From Helicoverpa zea (Eukaryota > Arthropoda > Insecta > Lepidoptera > Noctuidae), in contig NC_061463.1 of the NCBI RefSeq assembly GCF_022581195.2, positions 4,588,001 through 4,652,000 of the forward strand: a stretch of DNA of 64,000 nucleotides. The letters are read 5' to 3'. A program made the translations under genes and the position numbers. Positions 47,209 to 58,512 of this stretch are shown here, piece after piece; within the stretch, counting starts at the first letter, position 1; each line of letters opens with the position of its first letter. Below the pieces are notes generated by a model. It searched no databases and was not told the DNA's origin. It was given only the letters and a program-made list of their open reading frames with translations.

Positions 47209-48309
47209 GTATTTTTATGGTCATAACAACTGTTAAATTCTCAAAGAAGAACAGCCAGTCCAGTTGCGCAGGACATTTATAGTGCACAAGCGTACGCCCA
47301 AACACAGGTACACTCACCGTCCTCTCATTCTCCAAGTCCGGTAGACCGTAGACCGGTTATCCAATGCAATCAGGAGAGATCAGTATTTATCAAAAGCTAC
47401 AATTTTGTCCAAAAAATTGTATGTAAGTAAAGTTTATTGTCTCTCTAAATCGATTATATTACTGTTCATCAATTTACAACAAAACATTTTTTTTACTTGT
47501 GCCATTAATAAGTATGGGTATGTAAGGGTCATACTAAGCTGAAGCAATGAGAAGAAACAACATTAAAACACCAGTATTTTACGAAGTTAACTTAGCATTT
47601 GTTTAGATTTCCTATTTTATTTTACATCTTCTAGTATTAATAAAACAAGATTCCCACAATACGATTAAGCATTTACGATTGTTATAACTCATTCTATACG
47701 TTGGGCATAAAATTGTGCAACTGACGGTTGCAAAAATACTATCTCTTATTATCTTATTTATACATGTACTTATGTTGAAATGTGGTAAGGTCGCGAAAGT
47801 TTAAGGTCGTGCAATTTATTTCACGGTCTTATAGTGAATTCTTTGCTATGCTACATAATGCAATTAAATGTGACCAACTATATAAATGTGCTCACTTTTC
47901 TGGTGAATAATATTATTTCATATTTTTTCTTGATTAGTTCTTAGCTTAAATGATGAACTAGATTAAACCGGTTTCAGTGCAAGGGGTTTTGGATAAGTGC
48001 TAGGTTTAAGGACGTGCTATGTGGATAAGAAGCTATACACATTTTTCATGACATAAACAGTACTGGATACCCAGCAAATAAAACTTTAACTACCATGATA
48101 AAATAGCCTTCTTTTATCACATACTCAAATCCAAGTTTCCTTACTTTAAGTAAACTCATATCAACAAAACAATGAGTACTCTTATCGGACACATTATCAC
48201 TAACTTTAAGCCCATCATAAGACCACAAACGAAAATATTACATTTACCAAATAACTTGAAAGTGTTAGATAATAGTATTTATTCGAACTAACGTTTGCTT
48301 AAGTGCAGT
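47209..48309. other. Unrecognised AT-rich DNA
   Basis: I see no gene or named repeat in this stretch. Confidence 0.4.
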
Positions 48310-48385
48310 AAAAGAGACTTATCTTAAAGATATACGTACCTTTAACTCAACATGACATTGGGCATGATGTTCCACACTTAAGAGT
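48310..48385 (+). repeat. Left copy of an about 75-base direct repeat
   Basis: GACTTATCTTAAAGATATACG ... TTTAACTCAACATGACATTG ... CACTTAAG corresponds to GACTTATCTCAAAGATACACG ... TTTAACTCAACGTGACATTG ... CACTTAAG at 48795-48870. Roughly 85% of positions agree. The two copies flank MITE family C copy 2. Confidence 0.75.
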
Positions 48386-48784
48386 ACCTTGCGACTTAAA
48401 AGTCGGCCGACAGTTAGCCCGATGGTGAATTTTAAAGAAAATCGTGAACTAAATCAAAGTTCACCGGCCAAATACCTGATCGTTGTTATGTGCGTACTAT
48501 AATCATCGGCACGAATCTTGAGCGCTGACCTTCACCTGCGCAGAAGTAATTTATTGGGTCCCTTTTGTGGTATGAAGTGAGGAGCGGGGACGGTCTAAAG
48601 CGGTGATTGGCCCGCAGCGCATCGCGTCGTAGCCGTCACTCGGGATCGGTGCTTTGCTAATAAATTACTTCTGCGCAGATGAAGGTCAGCGCTCAAGATT
48701 CGTGACGATAACTATACTACCATTCATTTCCATACTGATTTCTGAGCCCGAACAAAAAGTCGGCCAATTAAAAGTTGCAGTGTG
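48386..48784. mobile_element. MITE family C, copy 2, with a second MITE nested inside
   Basis: The left end reads ACTTAAAAGTCGGCCGACAG; the right end reads AAAAAGTCGGCCAATTAAAA then GTTGCAGTGTG. Internal blocks shared with the other copies are GGCCAAATACCTGATCGTTG, TTATGTGCGTACTA and CATTTCCATACTGATTTCTG. The sequence is split by the nested element at 48505-48709. Non-coding. Confidence 0.7.
48505..48709. mobile_element. 205-base MITE with 51-base ends and GC-rich centre
   Basis: Arms 48505-48555 and 48659-48709 are inverted repeats with about three mismatches (CACGAATCTTGAGCGCTGAC, CTGCGCAGAAGTAATTTATT). The 100-base centre is GC-rich (GAGGAGCGGGGACGG, GCCCGCAGCGCATCGCGTCG). It interrupts MITE family C. 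No coding. Confidence 0.85.
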
Positions 48785-48794
48785 TAGAAGCTCT

Positions 48795-48870
48795 GAAAAA
48801 GACTTATCTCAAAGATACACGTATCTTTAACTCAACGTGACATTGAGCGTGATAGTCGACACTTAAGTGC
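48795..48870 (+). repeat. Right copy of the about 75-base direct repeat
   Basis: Partner of 48310-48385. It begins immediately after the right end of MITE family C copy 2. It is far longer and more diverged than a target duplication should be. Confidence 0.75.
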
Positions 48871-50380
48871 GTCCTGATTGAGCTTCCATGTAAGATATAA
48901 AAAGCAAATAGTTCCTGCAGTATAAATAGTTAAGATCTGACGACGATAAACTATTTGAAGAACGAGTTTTTTTAGACATCAGTTTGTGAATGGACTTTTT
49001 GATGTATTTGTCGTTTGGGAAATGTGTTCAGGAATTTAATATTGAAATTAAATGTTTTTTTGGTCATTTATCTCATAGTGTGATGGCATTATTCTCTTGT
49101 CCAGATAATCTTACCATTTTAAGTGTCTTTTAAAACGCCTTTGGTTTTCATTAGCCTGTGAAATAAGGTTTGTCACTCAGGTACCGTAAAACCGGAACCT
49201 TAATTATTATAAATCTTTAAATAAAAGTAATATTTTAAGCGTTATGTGAGAAGACAAAAGGAAACATCTGCACACAAAAGAAAATTAAATGAATCTCTAA
49301 ATATAAATTAAAATTATGGCACAATGCCAGAAATATGCTGCACTGATTATTTTCCTAGAATAATAAGATTATGCATCTCATACCTACATGGCATGACAAA
49401 AATTAAAAATAAAATATAAATTAGCGTTGTGATCTTCAAGAATTAGACTAAATTCTAGTTTGTACAAACATCATTTAACTTCACAGGAACCTTTTGTATA
49501 GCTTACTAAAAATTAGTTTCCTATTAATTCTAGGCACTTTTAAGAACCTTATGTTCTTAAGAACCGAGCTTCTATACCTATACTTTGAAACACATAAATG
49601 ACTAAGAACCAGTCCCGTTACCTCATATCTATTTGGTAGGTCGTCTTTAGTCTTACATTTTATATTAATGTTTGTACATTAAGTACGATATTTCTCAAAG
49701 TAAGATGAGTAAATTCATGTATGTTCGCCAAACATTTCGTCTGTGTGTCAGAAGCGTAATTCTCGGTTTACGCAGCTTTCATTATGCGCTGTTGCCAGCC
49801 AGCATTTTATTAACGTGTTTTGTTCAACTATTTTTGCGTCAGCGGTCATCGTACCAAACCGTCTTTTCTTGAAGCCCGCGGTAGTATTTCGACATTTTTA
49901 ATATAAACCTGACTGGTTACAACAGAAATTATAATATACAAATCATAATAGAATTAACACAAGTTAGAAAAATATTAGTCTCGCAATTCATTTCTTCTTC
50001 TTTCTCCTGCCCTGTTCCCTGTTCATTTCGTTCTTTATTTATTATGAGTTACAAAGTTTCGCCCGCGGCGTTAGCTTTGGTTAAGAGACAACGGTTTTTT
50101 CGTCGACTTGGATTACGAAAGTGGTTGCAGCTCAGATGTCTTTGGTTCCAATTAAATAAAACATAACCCATGTCACTTTAGGTTAGTGTAGCTATCAATT
50201 TGAATTTAGTTGATCTAGTGAGTGCTTTTGCTTTATAGGTTACGTCGACTCTCAGTCGCCAGTAACATATTGTATGAACTCGATACTACACATCCACAGC
50301 GTTTTGAATTTCTTTGATTAAGAAAACTTTGACAAATATTTTAATCTGCCTAGCCTTTTCTGAATAATTTTGTTTTCGGT
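48871..50380. other. AT-rich DNA; minor repeat start
   Basis: No gene is seen. AAGTTTCGCCCGCGGCGTTAGC near 50056 matches the usual start of the CCCGCG-type lepidopteran repeat but breaks off soon after. The frame 49672-49872 has no known motif. Confidence 0.4.
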
Positions 50381-50520
50381 TAACAGTCGAACTGGATGCT
50401 GCTGGGTACCAATGTTTTACATGGAGCGGTTGCCTATCTGTTCTTCTCAATCCAGTCACCCGGGAAACCCAATAAACCTCGATAATAACCCCTGGTTTCA
50501 CGACCTTCTGGCTTTGAAAA
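50381..50520 (-). mobile_element. Strongly diverged SINE fragment
   Basis: Reverse-strand SINE body recognised by TGGATGCTGCTGGGTACCAA, TTTTACATGGAGCGGTTGCC, CAATCCAGTCACCCGGG and CCCAATA. Both ends are lost. It is older than the full-length copies. The minus-strand open frame across it is chance. Confidence 0.6.
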
Positions 50521-51148
50521 CTCAAAAACTATTATAAACATTATTTTTACAATAATTAGTTTTAAGTTCGTAAGTTATTATGTTATTTCAATATCCGCCA
50601 TAATTTACGAAAGCATGAACAGTTCTCTCATTGACAAAGTTACAGTTATTTAAAAAAAAAAAAAAAACAATCTAAAATCGTGTTTTAATCCGCAAAACTC
50701 ATAAACATGTCTAAAAGTACAGAGGATGACAATGCGCCAGATTGACGAATCGATAAAATGTAATTGCATCTAAAACTACACCATGTATAACGATTAATCG
50801 CTTAAGAACATCGATCAATTTATAAACATCGATGTCGTTTATTGATACCAATTCTTATTGAAAGAAAGAACTCATGAACATCAGACCAAATTGCTGTTTG
50901 TCCAGTATAAAAGTCCAGGAATTGTAGCTTTTGAAAATATTATCTATAGTAGCATGGGGGTTTTTAAATATCGTAGCAATTTTCCAATACGATGTAAATT
51001 GACTTTTATTTACGTATAGAGTCTTCTTTTGTTTTAAAGCAATGAAAAATAACGCCCACTACGTAGTTTCAGTTTCAAAAACAGAAGACAGAAATTACTC
51101 TGAACTACCTATCTTAGAGGTAGAGATCAGAGTATCAGAGTAGGCCGT
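50521..51148. other. Unrecognised AT-rich DNA
   Basis: I see nothing that I can name here. Confidence 0.4.
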
Positions 51149-51317
51149 ACACTGCAAACTCTTAGTCGGCCGATAGTTTTTTGTTCGGGCTCATAAATCA
51201 GTATGGAAATGAAAGGTAGTACGCACATAACAATGATCAGGTATTTGGCCGGTATCAAACCGCCTGAAAACTTTGATTGGAAGCAAGATATTATTTTTTA
51301 AAAATTGCCAGCAACTG

Positions 51318-51775
51318 GGTCCTGTGTACTCAGTCTACAATACCGTCATACGCTCCAAAACATGAATCTTCGATGTGGGCCAAAAAGCAGCTAAATTAAA
51401 ATGGGACTGGGCTGGGCACGTCAGCCGAATGCATCCAGACGGGTGGGTCAATATCGTCACTTAGTGGATACCACAGGATAGCCACCGCAGACGGGGCTGC
51501 GGGTTGTTCGAAAGAGATACGTACACATAAAAGGCCCACGACGGAACACGACGGTTTTTAATCAATAAGAGTCTGACACTCCCTCGCCGCTGCTAACCTA
51601 TAGCGGGAGGGGTCATTTGATGATTTTTTGACGTCGATAAAAAAAGAAAAGACAGGGTAGGCCCCGGAAGAGACGACTTACAACCCGGACTGGTGGGAGC
51701 ACTCTAAGGATCGAGAGGTCTAGAAACGGGATGGTGAGACCTTTGCCCAGTTGTGGGACAAAACCGGGTTCAATA
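51318..51775 (+). pseudogene. RTE-like ORF2 C-terminal relic, itself interrupted
   Basis: Translations in shifting frames give KAAKLKWDWAGHVSRMHPDG (from about 51380) and, after an interruption, DWWEHSKDRE and KRDGETFAQLWDKTG. These correspond to the KLKWxWAGHxxR and EAxxQQW tail of RTE ORF2, also seen at 9718-10038. There are frameshifts and stops. A further repeat piece lies within it at about 51550-51650. It is not translatable as one protein. Confidence 0.7.
51550..51650 (+). repeat. Short repeat (AGTCTGACACTCCCTC) nested in the RTE relic
   Basis: TTTTTAATCAATAAGAGTCT, GACACTCCCTCGCCGCTGCT, AGCGGGAGGGGTCATTTGA and TGATTTTTTGACGTCG form a unit I know as a common lepidopteran repeat. It splits the RTE-like reading frame, so it inserted last. 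Confidence 0.6.
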
Positions 51776-51803
51776 TCGGCCGACTGTTCAGTCTTCGGTG
51801 TGC

Positions 51804-53194
51804 AGGTACTCTCATTTAGTTGCCGTCGACTCGAGATATCTATATCTGAGATCTTTGAAACTCGATCGTAATCATTTTATTTACTAGGAAAGTGTTTCTT
51901 AATATCTTTATGAGATCGTTAATACAGTTTTATTAATTGCTTTGAATTAATCTTTCCTTCCGTTTGCTGTTTTGCTGCCGACTCGTTTTAAATTTTAAGA
52001 TACGGTGATTTTGTTTTGATATATTTTTGATTCGTTTAACAAATTGCTGTTTAATATTCGTTTTTATTACCTTTTAAAGTAGAACCTTTTTACTTGCTTA
52101 CTTCATATCAAAAAGTAGAATAATTATATAAACAGAATATGTATATTTTTTTTTCAATAATTTTGATATCTAATTCTAATTCTAATTATTCGTTTATTTT
52201 CTCTACACAGTTGGTGCCTTAAAAATACTTAAAATAAAACAATCTATGTCGTATCCTAGATTCCACCTGTGTGAGAGACTGGTGTCTGATGTAGGTATTT
52301 CAATGAAAACCTGTGTCACAGATCACCAGTGCCCCACCCTCGGTTGAACTTAAGTAGGTACATGATTATTATTACCAGACGAATAGCTGGAGAGAAAATA
52401 AATATTATCTAATTTAGAAGATTTGAAAGCCGAATTGGCAATGTTAATGTGTGAGTGTTAGTGTGAGTTACGTGTTGTGTATATATTGGGTAATTTGGAA
52501 AAGGTGTAACTGTAATTGAAAGGGTGAGGTAATGTGTGAGTGAGATGGTGTATGCGAGTGCAATCATACAGTGGTATCATCGGGCCTAAAGAGGCAAATT
52601 ATTTTTATGAAGGAATCAGTAAGAGATTTTCAGTTTCGTCGTAGTTAAGATTTTTTAAGTATTTTTTAAATATTTTAGTACAGTTAGATTTAGTTTGAGG
52701 GTAAATTTTGAGAGTTTTGTTTAGTTTATTGTAAAGAATGTTTATATATGCAGTCAAAGTATTGGACTAATCATTACAGTAACAGGAACTTGCATGATAA
52801 TTTCATTAAACTCTTTATTAGAATCCCTCCGGTAACAATGATGCCTTAAATATACCTATTAATTACAGCAATTTTTAACCAAAATCCAAAAATAGAACCG
52901 AAACTCTCCCTCTTTTGTCCCAAAATCAACCACAAAATTCGCTCAATCCTCATTACCCCAAACCTTCATTATAGGCAAGCTAATCAAAATTTCAGCGACA
53001 AAAGACGCATCAATCGATACACAGAGCGCTCTGTCCATGACACGTTTCACTATGACCACGGCAATCAAAGTTGTAATTAGCAACTACTGAAACAGCAAAT
53101 TAAACGTCCTTTCACGTGACAAATTTACGTGAGCCGATCGGGAGCGCCGTCACAGAATAAAGATGTACAGTTGTGAAGGTACATACTCATTTTT
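51804..53194. other. Unrecognised DNA with GTGAGT-rich patch and candidate regulatory block
   Basis: No gene is seen. A degenerate GTGTGAGTGTTAGTGTGAG patch occurs at 52450-52560. The segment 53020-53150 has raised GC and several palindromes (CAGAGCGCTCTG near 53022, TCACGTGA near 53114). See findings. Confidence 0.4.
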
Positions 53195-53375
53195 AGCCTT
53201 TTCCCTACTATGTTGGGTTCGGCTTCCAGTCTAAATGGATGCAGCTGAGTACCAGTGTTTTACAAGGAACGACTTCCTGTCTGACCTCCTCAGCCCAGTT
53301 ACCCGTGCAACCTGATACTTACCCCTTAGTAAGACTGGCATCAGACTTCTGGCTACACGTAACAACCTGAAGCTG
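53195..53375 (-). mobile_element. Partial diverged SINE
   Basis: Reverse-strand SINE body: AGCCTTTTCCCTACTATGTT, GGCTTCCAGTCTAAATGGAT, CTCCTCAGCCCAGTTACCCG and AGACTGGCATCAGACTTCTG. The tRNA-like head is missing. Confidence 0.75.
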
Positions 53376-53392
53376 GTGAGGCTACCTATCTA

Positions 53393-53513
53393 CTAACGTT
53401 CGTAAAAATGTCACTTACACACGCGTGCTTTTACCGGCGCTACCGGTGCTGTCAGTACTGAGTGTCGTGCATCGAGCAAATGCGTGTGTGAGTGACATTG
53501 TGACGAACGTTAG
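53393..53513. mobile_element. Small MITE, 121 bases
   Basis: CTAACGTTCGTAAAAATGTC then ACTTACACACGCG at 53393-53425 is nearly the reverse complement of 53482-53513 (GCGTGTGTGAGTGACATTG ... GAACGTTAG). The centre is a short GC-rich text (GGCGCTACCGGTGCTG). Non-coding. Confidence 0.7.
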
Positions 53514-53895
53514 CAAAAAGCTTGACAACTGTTTTCAAGAGAATATATTTTAACTGTGGCTGTATTTTCCCGGGATATGAGGGAACCATTTTTTTTGTAT
53601 CTTTGTAGGTACTTTTTTGTACGGGAAATTGATGTGCTCAAAAGCTTTTGACTGCGAATGTATTGATGTAGTGTTTTAATAAATAATTTGGCGCTATACA
53701 ATTTGTGAAATTGTAATTTTAAAATTTTTATCAACGTCGTATTTATTAAGCGACTTGTGAAACGTGTTGGACGATAAATAAAATTCAATTCATAGCAAAA
53801 TATTGTATTGAAATAAATACGTAAAAAAACTACATTTTACAGCGAATTTAATTGAATTGCTTATTTATGCCTCGGAAAAGTTCAAATTATATTTT
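53514..53895. other. Unrecognised AT-rich DNA
   Basis: No recognisable feature. The minus-strand frame 53510-53788 is rich in Lys, Ile and Ser as expected of AT-rich DNA and has no motif. Confidence 0.4.
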
Positions 53896-54077
53896 ACTAG
53901 TTTTCCCGCGGTTTTTCCCGCGTCCCGTGGTAACGGGATAAAATATATCCTATGTTACTCGTGGATAATGTAGCTTTCGAATGGTGAAAGAATTTTTAAA
54001 AACGGTCCAGTAGTTTTTGAGCCTATTCATTACAACCAAACAAACAAAGTTTTCCTCTTTATAATATTAGTATAGAT
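53896..54077 (+). repeat. Lepidopteran interspersed repeat, same family as 4129-4325
   Basis: CCCGCGTCCCGTGGTAACGG, GTTACTCGTGGATAATGTAG, GAATGGTGAAAGAAT, CGGTCCAGTAGTTTTTGAGC and the end TTTATAATATTAGTATAGAT. It is cleaner than the copy at 4129. Confidence 0.65.
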
Positions 54078-54836
54078 TACTCAATATTACAATTATCACT
54101 ACACTCTATTTATAAAAAAGTAGTCTAATTTAGAACAGTCGTTCTATTCTTACATTTTTATCAATAGCTAATAAGTTCACAAAACATTACAAATATTAAT
54201 TTCATAACTCAAAGCAACACAACGTGTTACAAAGCAAAAAAATCCCATTTGATGAAAGTTTAATATTGAACCGAGTGTTCATAATGCAGGGTTTTTGTGA
54301 CACTTTCCACGTGACGCGCGAACGTTCACCGTAATAGTTCCTTTGATAATATGTCACTTCTCATTTAGTAAAACAAGAATGAGAATAAAAAGGGCTGTAC
54401 AACGACGAAAGTTTCTATATTTAGTCATTGGAATGTTATTTGACATATAAGATTCTTATCAAATGTCTTTGACACTCTGAAGATGTGTCTCGCCTCGCAC
54501 TTACCTTACCCGGGTCTGGCATTTTTTGCACAATCCCTGGGTTTGATTCCAGGTCAGGCATGTTCTAGTGTAATTTCTCTTTAATAATAATGACTGAGTA
54601 CAGATGAAGGAAAACATCTTGAAGTAACCTATCTAAAATATCCCCTATCCATTTTGAGCAAGCATGGTTATTAACGCTCATTCTTTTTCATTTTTCCGTA
54701 TGAGAAGAAGTGTGTAGTGAGACAATAAAACTGAAGATGACTTTGAAATCAGTCATTAAAAGCCTCGAATAGATAATAGCATCATTTTCATATATTTTCA
54801 CTCTTTGATAGCTCTAGGTTGTATTATAATCATTGA
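54078..54836. other. AT-rich DNA with a SINE trace
   Basis: GGGTTTGATTCCAGGTCAGG at about 54539-54558 matches the SINE B box and following text. The surroundings have decayed past recognition. Nothing else was recognised. Confidence 0.4.
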
Positions 54837-55199
54837 CCCACCCAAAACAAAAATGTGAAAGACTGCCAAGTTCGATAATATGGGAATGCTTCGCCTATAA
54901 AAGAAGTGAGATCTGAATAAGTACCAAGTTCCATACACATACCTCAGTTAAAAATAGTTACTTTTTAATGATGTTACTTGGAAAGTTTTCATACACCTTG
55001 TTATAAACCTACTAAACGCAATGAATCAAGTATTTAATTTTCTATTAAAACTTGCCAAGTAACATCATTAAAAAGTAACTATTTTTAACTGAGGTATGTG
55101 TATGGAACTTGGTACTTATTCAGATCTCACTTCTTTTATAGGCGAAGCATTCCCATATTATCGAACTTGGCAGTCTTTCACATTTTTGTTTTGGGTGGG
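54837..55199. mobile_element. Foldback with perfect 145-base inverted repeats
   Basis: Bases 54837-54981 (CCCACCCAAAACAAAAATGT ... AATGATGTTACTTGG) are, base for base as I read them, the reverse complement of 55055-55199. The spacer is 73 bases of AT-rich DNA. There is no open frame. It would form a long double-stranded RNA hairpin if transcribed. Superfamily unknown and no obvious target duplication. Confidence 0.92.
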
Positions 55200-55429
55200 A
55201 TTTCATTTATTTTTGTAAGGTTGTTTATTTTATTTTTTTCTTATGATGAAGTTAGTTAAAGGAATGTCTCATTTATACTATGTTTTAGATTTTTTAATAT
55301 GCACTATGTTTCTTACAAAGAAATGAACTAGATTAACTAAATGGACTAGATTTACCAACTGACTGACATGACATGTTATCATATATTATGTTCGTGGATC
55401 AAAGTTACACATTCGTTATTTTCGAAAGT

Positions 55430-55995
55430 GATTCACACTTGGCCGTTTTCAGATTTTTATTTTACTTCTAACTACACTATTTTACTTCTAATTAAACTAA
55501 ATACAAACCATTCGAAGATATATTATATAAATATAGATAAATTTAGTTCGTTTTAGTTCCTTAGGGTTATAAATTTACACCGGGTATAAAACACCTTCAT
55601 TATTTTGAAACCGACTCACACTTGGCCATTTTCAGATTTTTCCCTTTACCTTGACATAAAGACCTACCTCCATACCAAATTTCAAGTCAATACGACCATT
55701 GGAAGTGGTCTAGGTTTTTGATGAGTGAGTCAGTGAATCAGTCAGTGAGTGTATAGTAAAAATAGCGATTTTCTGACGACAATATCTCAAGACCTACAAT
55801 AGGCATATTAATGAAATTTTGTATTTTAGATAAGTGAGGGGGTCTCAATAGATACTAGAAATTTGATATGCGTAAATAAAATAGATTTTGAGTTACAGGG
55901 AGGTCGAATTTGGCCCGAAATGGTTCGTGTAATATAACCCACGGCCGGTGTGTCGCTTTTTTTGCTCGAACTTGGCGGACACACTGCCGTGTGTC
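55430..55995 (+). repeat. Repeat with ACTTGGCC blocks and GAGTCAGT runs
   Basis: TCACACTTGGCCGTTTTCAG (about 55433) recurs as TCACACTTGGCCATTTTCAG (about 55614), a period near 180. Then come CTACCTCCATACCAAATTTC, TGAGTGAGTCAGTGAATCAG and, at the end, GGACACACTGCCGTGTGTC. The ACTTGGCC text links it to the composite element at 11590-14294. Non-coding. Confidence 0.5.
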
Positions 55996-56514
55996 TAGAT
56001 TTTAATAACCTTTTTATTAATTAAAAAAAAAGAATAAGAAAAAACAGATATCACAAAGGTAGATTCCCAATTCCATTAATAGCTTCTGTAGGTAAATATG
56101 AAGATTTTGGACCACCGGATGTTATATATGACGTATTCTTTAATGTTTATATTTTGAACCATAAATCCTAAAGCGTTGATTTAATCTAACATCATTAAAA
56201 ACCAGATAACCATCTTTATTCCCTCACCTCTTCATAAATATTACTTTCTTCAAAACATTCAAAATTCATCCATATCTTTAACAAATCAAAACTAATTATG
56301 ACAGTTATAAATGACGTCACGGGTCTTTGTTAATGTCAACAAAAGACAGCTGTAGAACATTAATAAAGGCGTAGAACTAGAGCAGTATAAAACGATTTCA
56401 ACCTATATAAGTGATTCCCACGAGATGCTTGATTAGACGACTTACGATGTTTCCTATTTGAGACAAAGGAAGTCAAGTACCTTGTTGATGTCCTTACTAG
56501 ACTATATCTACTAA
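55996..56514. other. Unrecognised AT-rich DNA
   Basis: No gene is seen. A CRE palindrome lies at 56312-56319. Confidence 0.4.
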
Positions 56515-56715
56515 TAAAATAAAGAGTATTTGTTTTGTTTGTTTTTACCCCAAAGTCTCCGAAACTACCGATCCGATTTGAAAAATACTTTGATAAAATT
56601 CTACACTCTTCCCCAGTAATGTAGACTATATTTTATTCCGGTAAAGACAGTAGTTCCGACACGGGAAATCGGCTACTATTACATAACTAATATACTGCGA
56701 ATAATAATATGTGTT
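56515..56715 (-). repeat. Lepidopteran interspersed repeat, reverse-strand fragment
   Basis: CTACTAATAAAATAAAGAGT, GTTTTGTTTGTTTTTACCCC, CTACCGATCCGATTTGAAAA and GGAAATCGG occur in the order expected of the reversed TAGTATAGAT repeat family. Confidence 0.5.
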
Positions 56716-56762
56716 TGTTTGTCATGCTTTCACAGTAAAATTGAGATAAGATGATGAATACC

Positions 56763-57121
56763 CCATCATCCTCCGACCCTTTTCCCAATCATGTTGGGGT
56801 CGGCTTTCAGTCTAACCGGATTCAGCTGTGTACCAGTGCTTTACAAGAAGCGACTGCCTATCTGACCTCCTCAACCCCTTACCCGGGCAACCCGATACCC
56901 CTTGGTTAGACTGGTGTCAGACTTAATGGCTTCTGACTACCCGTAACGACTGCCGAGGATGTTCAATGACAGCCGGGACCTACAGTTTAACGTGTCTAAG
57001 ATATACTTAGAAAGTAATACAAACTTAGAAAAGTTGCATTGGTACTTGCCTGACCTGGGATGGAACCCGAGCCCTCATACTTGAGAGGTTGGTCCTTTAC
57101 CCACTAGGCCACCTTCGAACT
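56763..57121 (-). mobile_element. tRNA-derived SINE with 12-base TSD
   Basis: Reverse-strand copy from the tail (CATCATCCTCCGACCC) to the A box region (CCCACTAGGCCACC at about 57099-57112). ATGATGAATACC occurs at 56751-56762 and 57122-57133. Compared with other copies it has an internal deletion near 56994, where the text between TTTAACGTG and TCTAAGATATAC is missing. Confidence 0.88.
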
Positions 57122-57133
57122 ATGATGAATACC

Positions 57134-58162
57134 TATAAGCGACTATTTACCCATGTACGGGAATAAGTTCCATCTTTACGTGGGAAATAGCTACTAAGGA
57201 TAAAAGGATTGCAAATAAAAAAATGTCGTTGCCCTTTCTCGTAGTTAATTATTATAAAAATATCTCATTGGAAGCAGTCCAAGCTCAGAGCATAAAAGAA
57301 CACAAAAAGACAAGAATTCTGCAATGCAATTAATTTCAATTACATTGATATATGGCTCCTGATGATGTGTTTACTGAATTTAATTGCGGATATTAAATAT
57401 TCTACTTGATTATTTAGGTACTGAACATTTCTCAGTATCATCGGGGACTTAGTTGCTTAATTCAGGTGTCTAGATAGTTTTTTTAGTTCTACACAAAAAA
57501 ATATTTATAAGAAGATAGTACAACGTAATATACGGTTTTTGTGCAATCACTTCATCAAAAAGGTGTTCAGATGTTTTTCTTACTGATGATAAACATGCGA
57601 TAGACCACTATCTTACCTAATGGTTACACGCGATAAACCGATTCTCAGATGATCGAAGGAGGTGCATGCTTGTCTGTAACCTATTATATTGTTCTCTTGA
57701 CTTTTAGCATCTTCATAGACAGACAATATCGCTTTCAGACCAGCAAATTATCCGCTCGGTTTTTTTCCACGTTAACATTGCGGGCAATAAAACTATATGG
57801 CGGAGGCACGTGTCAAGAGTCCGCCTTGGAAAATCCACTAGTGTGTCAGCACTATAAGTTTTGAAATCTCATAAACACACTCAAGTTATTAACATGAGTA
57901 ACAACTAGGTCGGAATGCCGAAATCTTCCCAACGATTATAACAACAACAATAATTATAGTTGGTAACAGGATTGCCTGAAGACAGTTCACAGTTCTCGAA
58001 GCTTCCGAAGTAGTTTCCTCACAATCAGGGTTACGAGTAGAACGTCTGTCTAACATCATGAAGTCGGTTTCTATGCAACAATTATATCACAACTTACTGG
58101 CGTTTCAATGCTTCATTGCATCGTTCTATGGGTACTGGAAATTGGAACTAAATATTATCCGT
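57134..58162. other. Unrecognised AT-rich DNA
   Basis: I see no gene or repeat that I can name. The frame 57649-57864 has no motif. Confidence 0.4.
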
Positions 58163-58301
58163 CTTACCACAAAAACTTTTTAACGTCAGTTTAAGACTTG
58201 TCTAAAAAAATGTCAAATTATGACGTTGACATATGGTTCATTTTGGAGCCACATTTTTTTTAGACAAGTGTAAAACAGTTGCTAAAGTTTTTGTAGTAAG
58301 G
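58163..58301. mobile_element. 139-base MITE with about 50-base ends
   Basis: TTACCACAAAAACTTTTTAA ... ACTTGTCTAAAAAAATGT (58164-58213) is matched in reverse complement by ACATTTTTTTTAGACAAGT-like text and AAGTTTTTGTAGTAAG (58251-58300). A TA at each end next to CCACAAAAACT would fit a Tc1/mariner-derived MITE (inference). Confidence 0.75.
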
Positions 58302-58512
58302 CCACATGAATTTTATGTTGTTGTGGTGTAGTTTAAAAAATCATCAAGAAGTTTTCGCTCAAACTGAAATACCTAAATCCTAATATCTTACATTAACTTT
58401 GGATCACGGGCAACCGGATGAAAAGTTATTTTCCTTCAAAAAGAAAAATCACTAAAATATTTTTTCAAACCGGACCGGTAAAGTTTTCCGATTCATAATA
58501 TTCGATAGGCCT

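Larger units (their letters stand above)
51149..51803. mobile_element. MITE family C, copy 3, with nested RTE-like fragment
   Basis: The left end ACACTGCAAACTCTTAGTCG followed by GCCGATAG pairs with ATCGGCCGACTGTTCAG then GTGTGC on the right. Internal blocks TCAGTATGGAAATGAAAGGT, TAGTACGCACATAACAATGA and GGTATTTGGCCGGTATCAAA match the other two copies. It is expanded by an RTE-like insertion. Confidence 0.75.
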
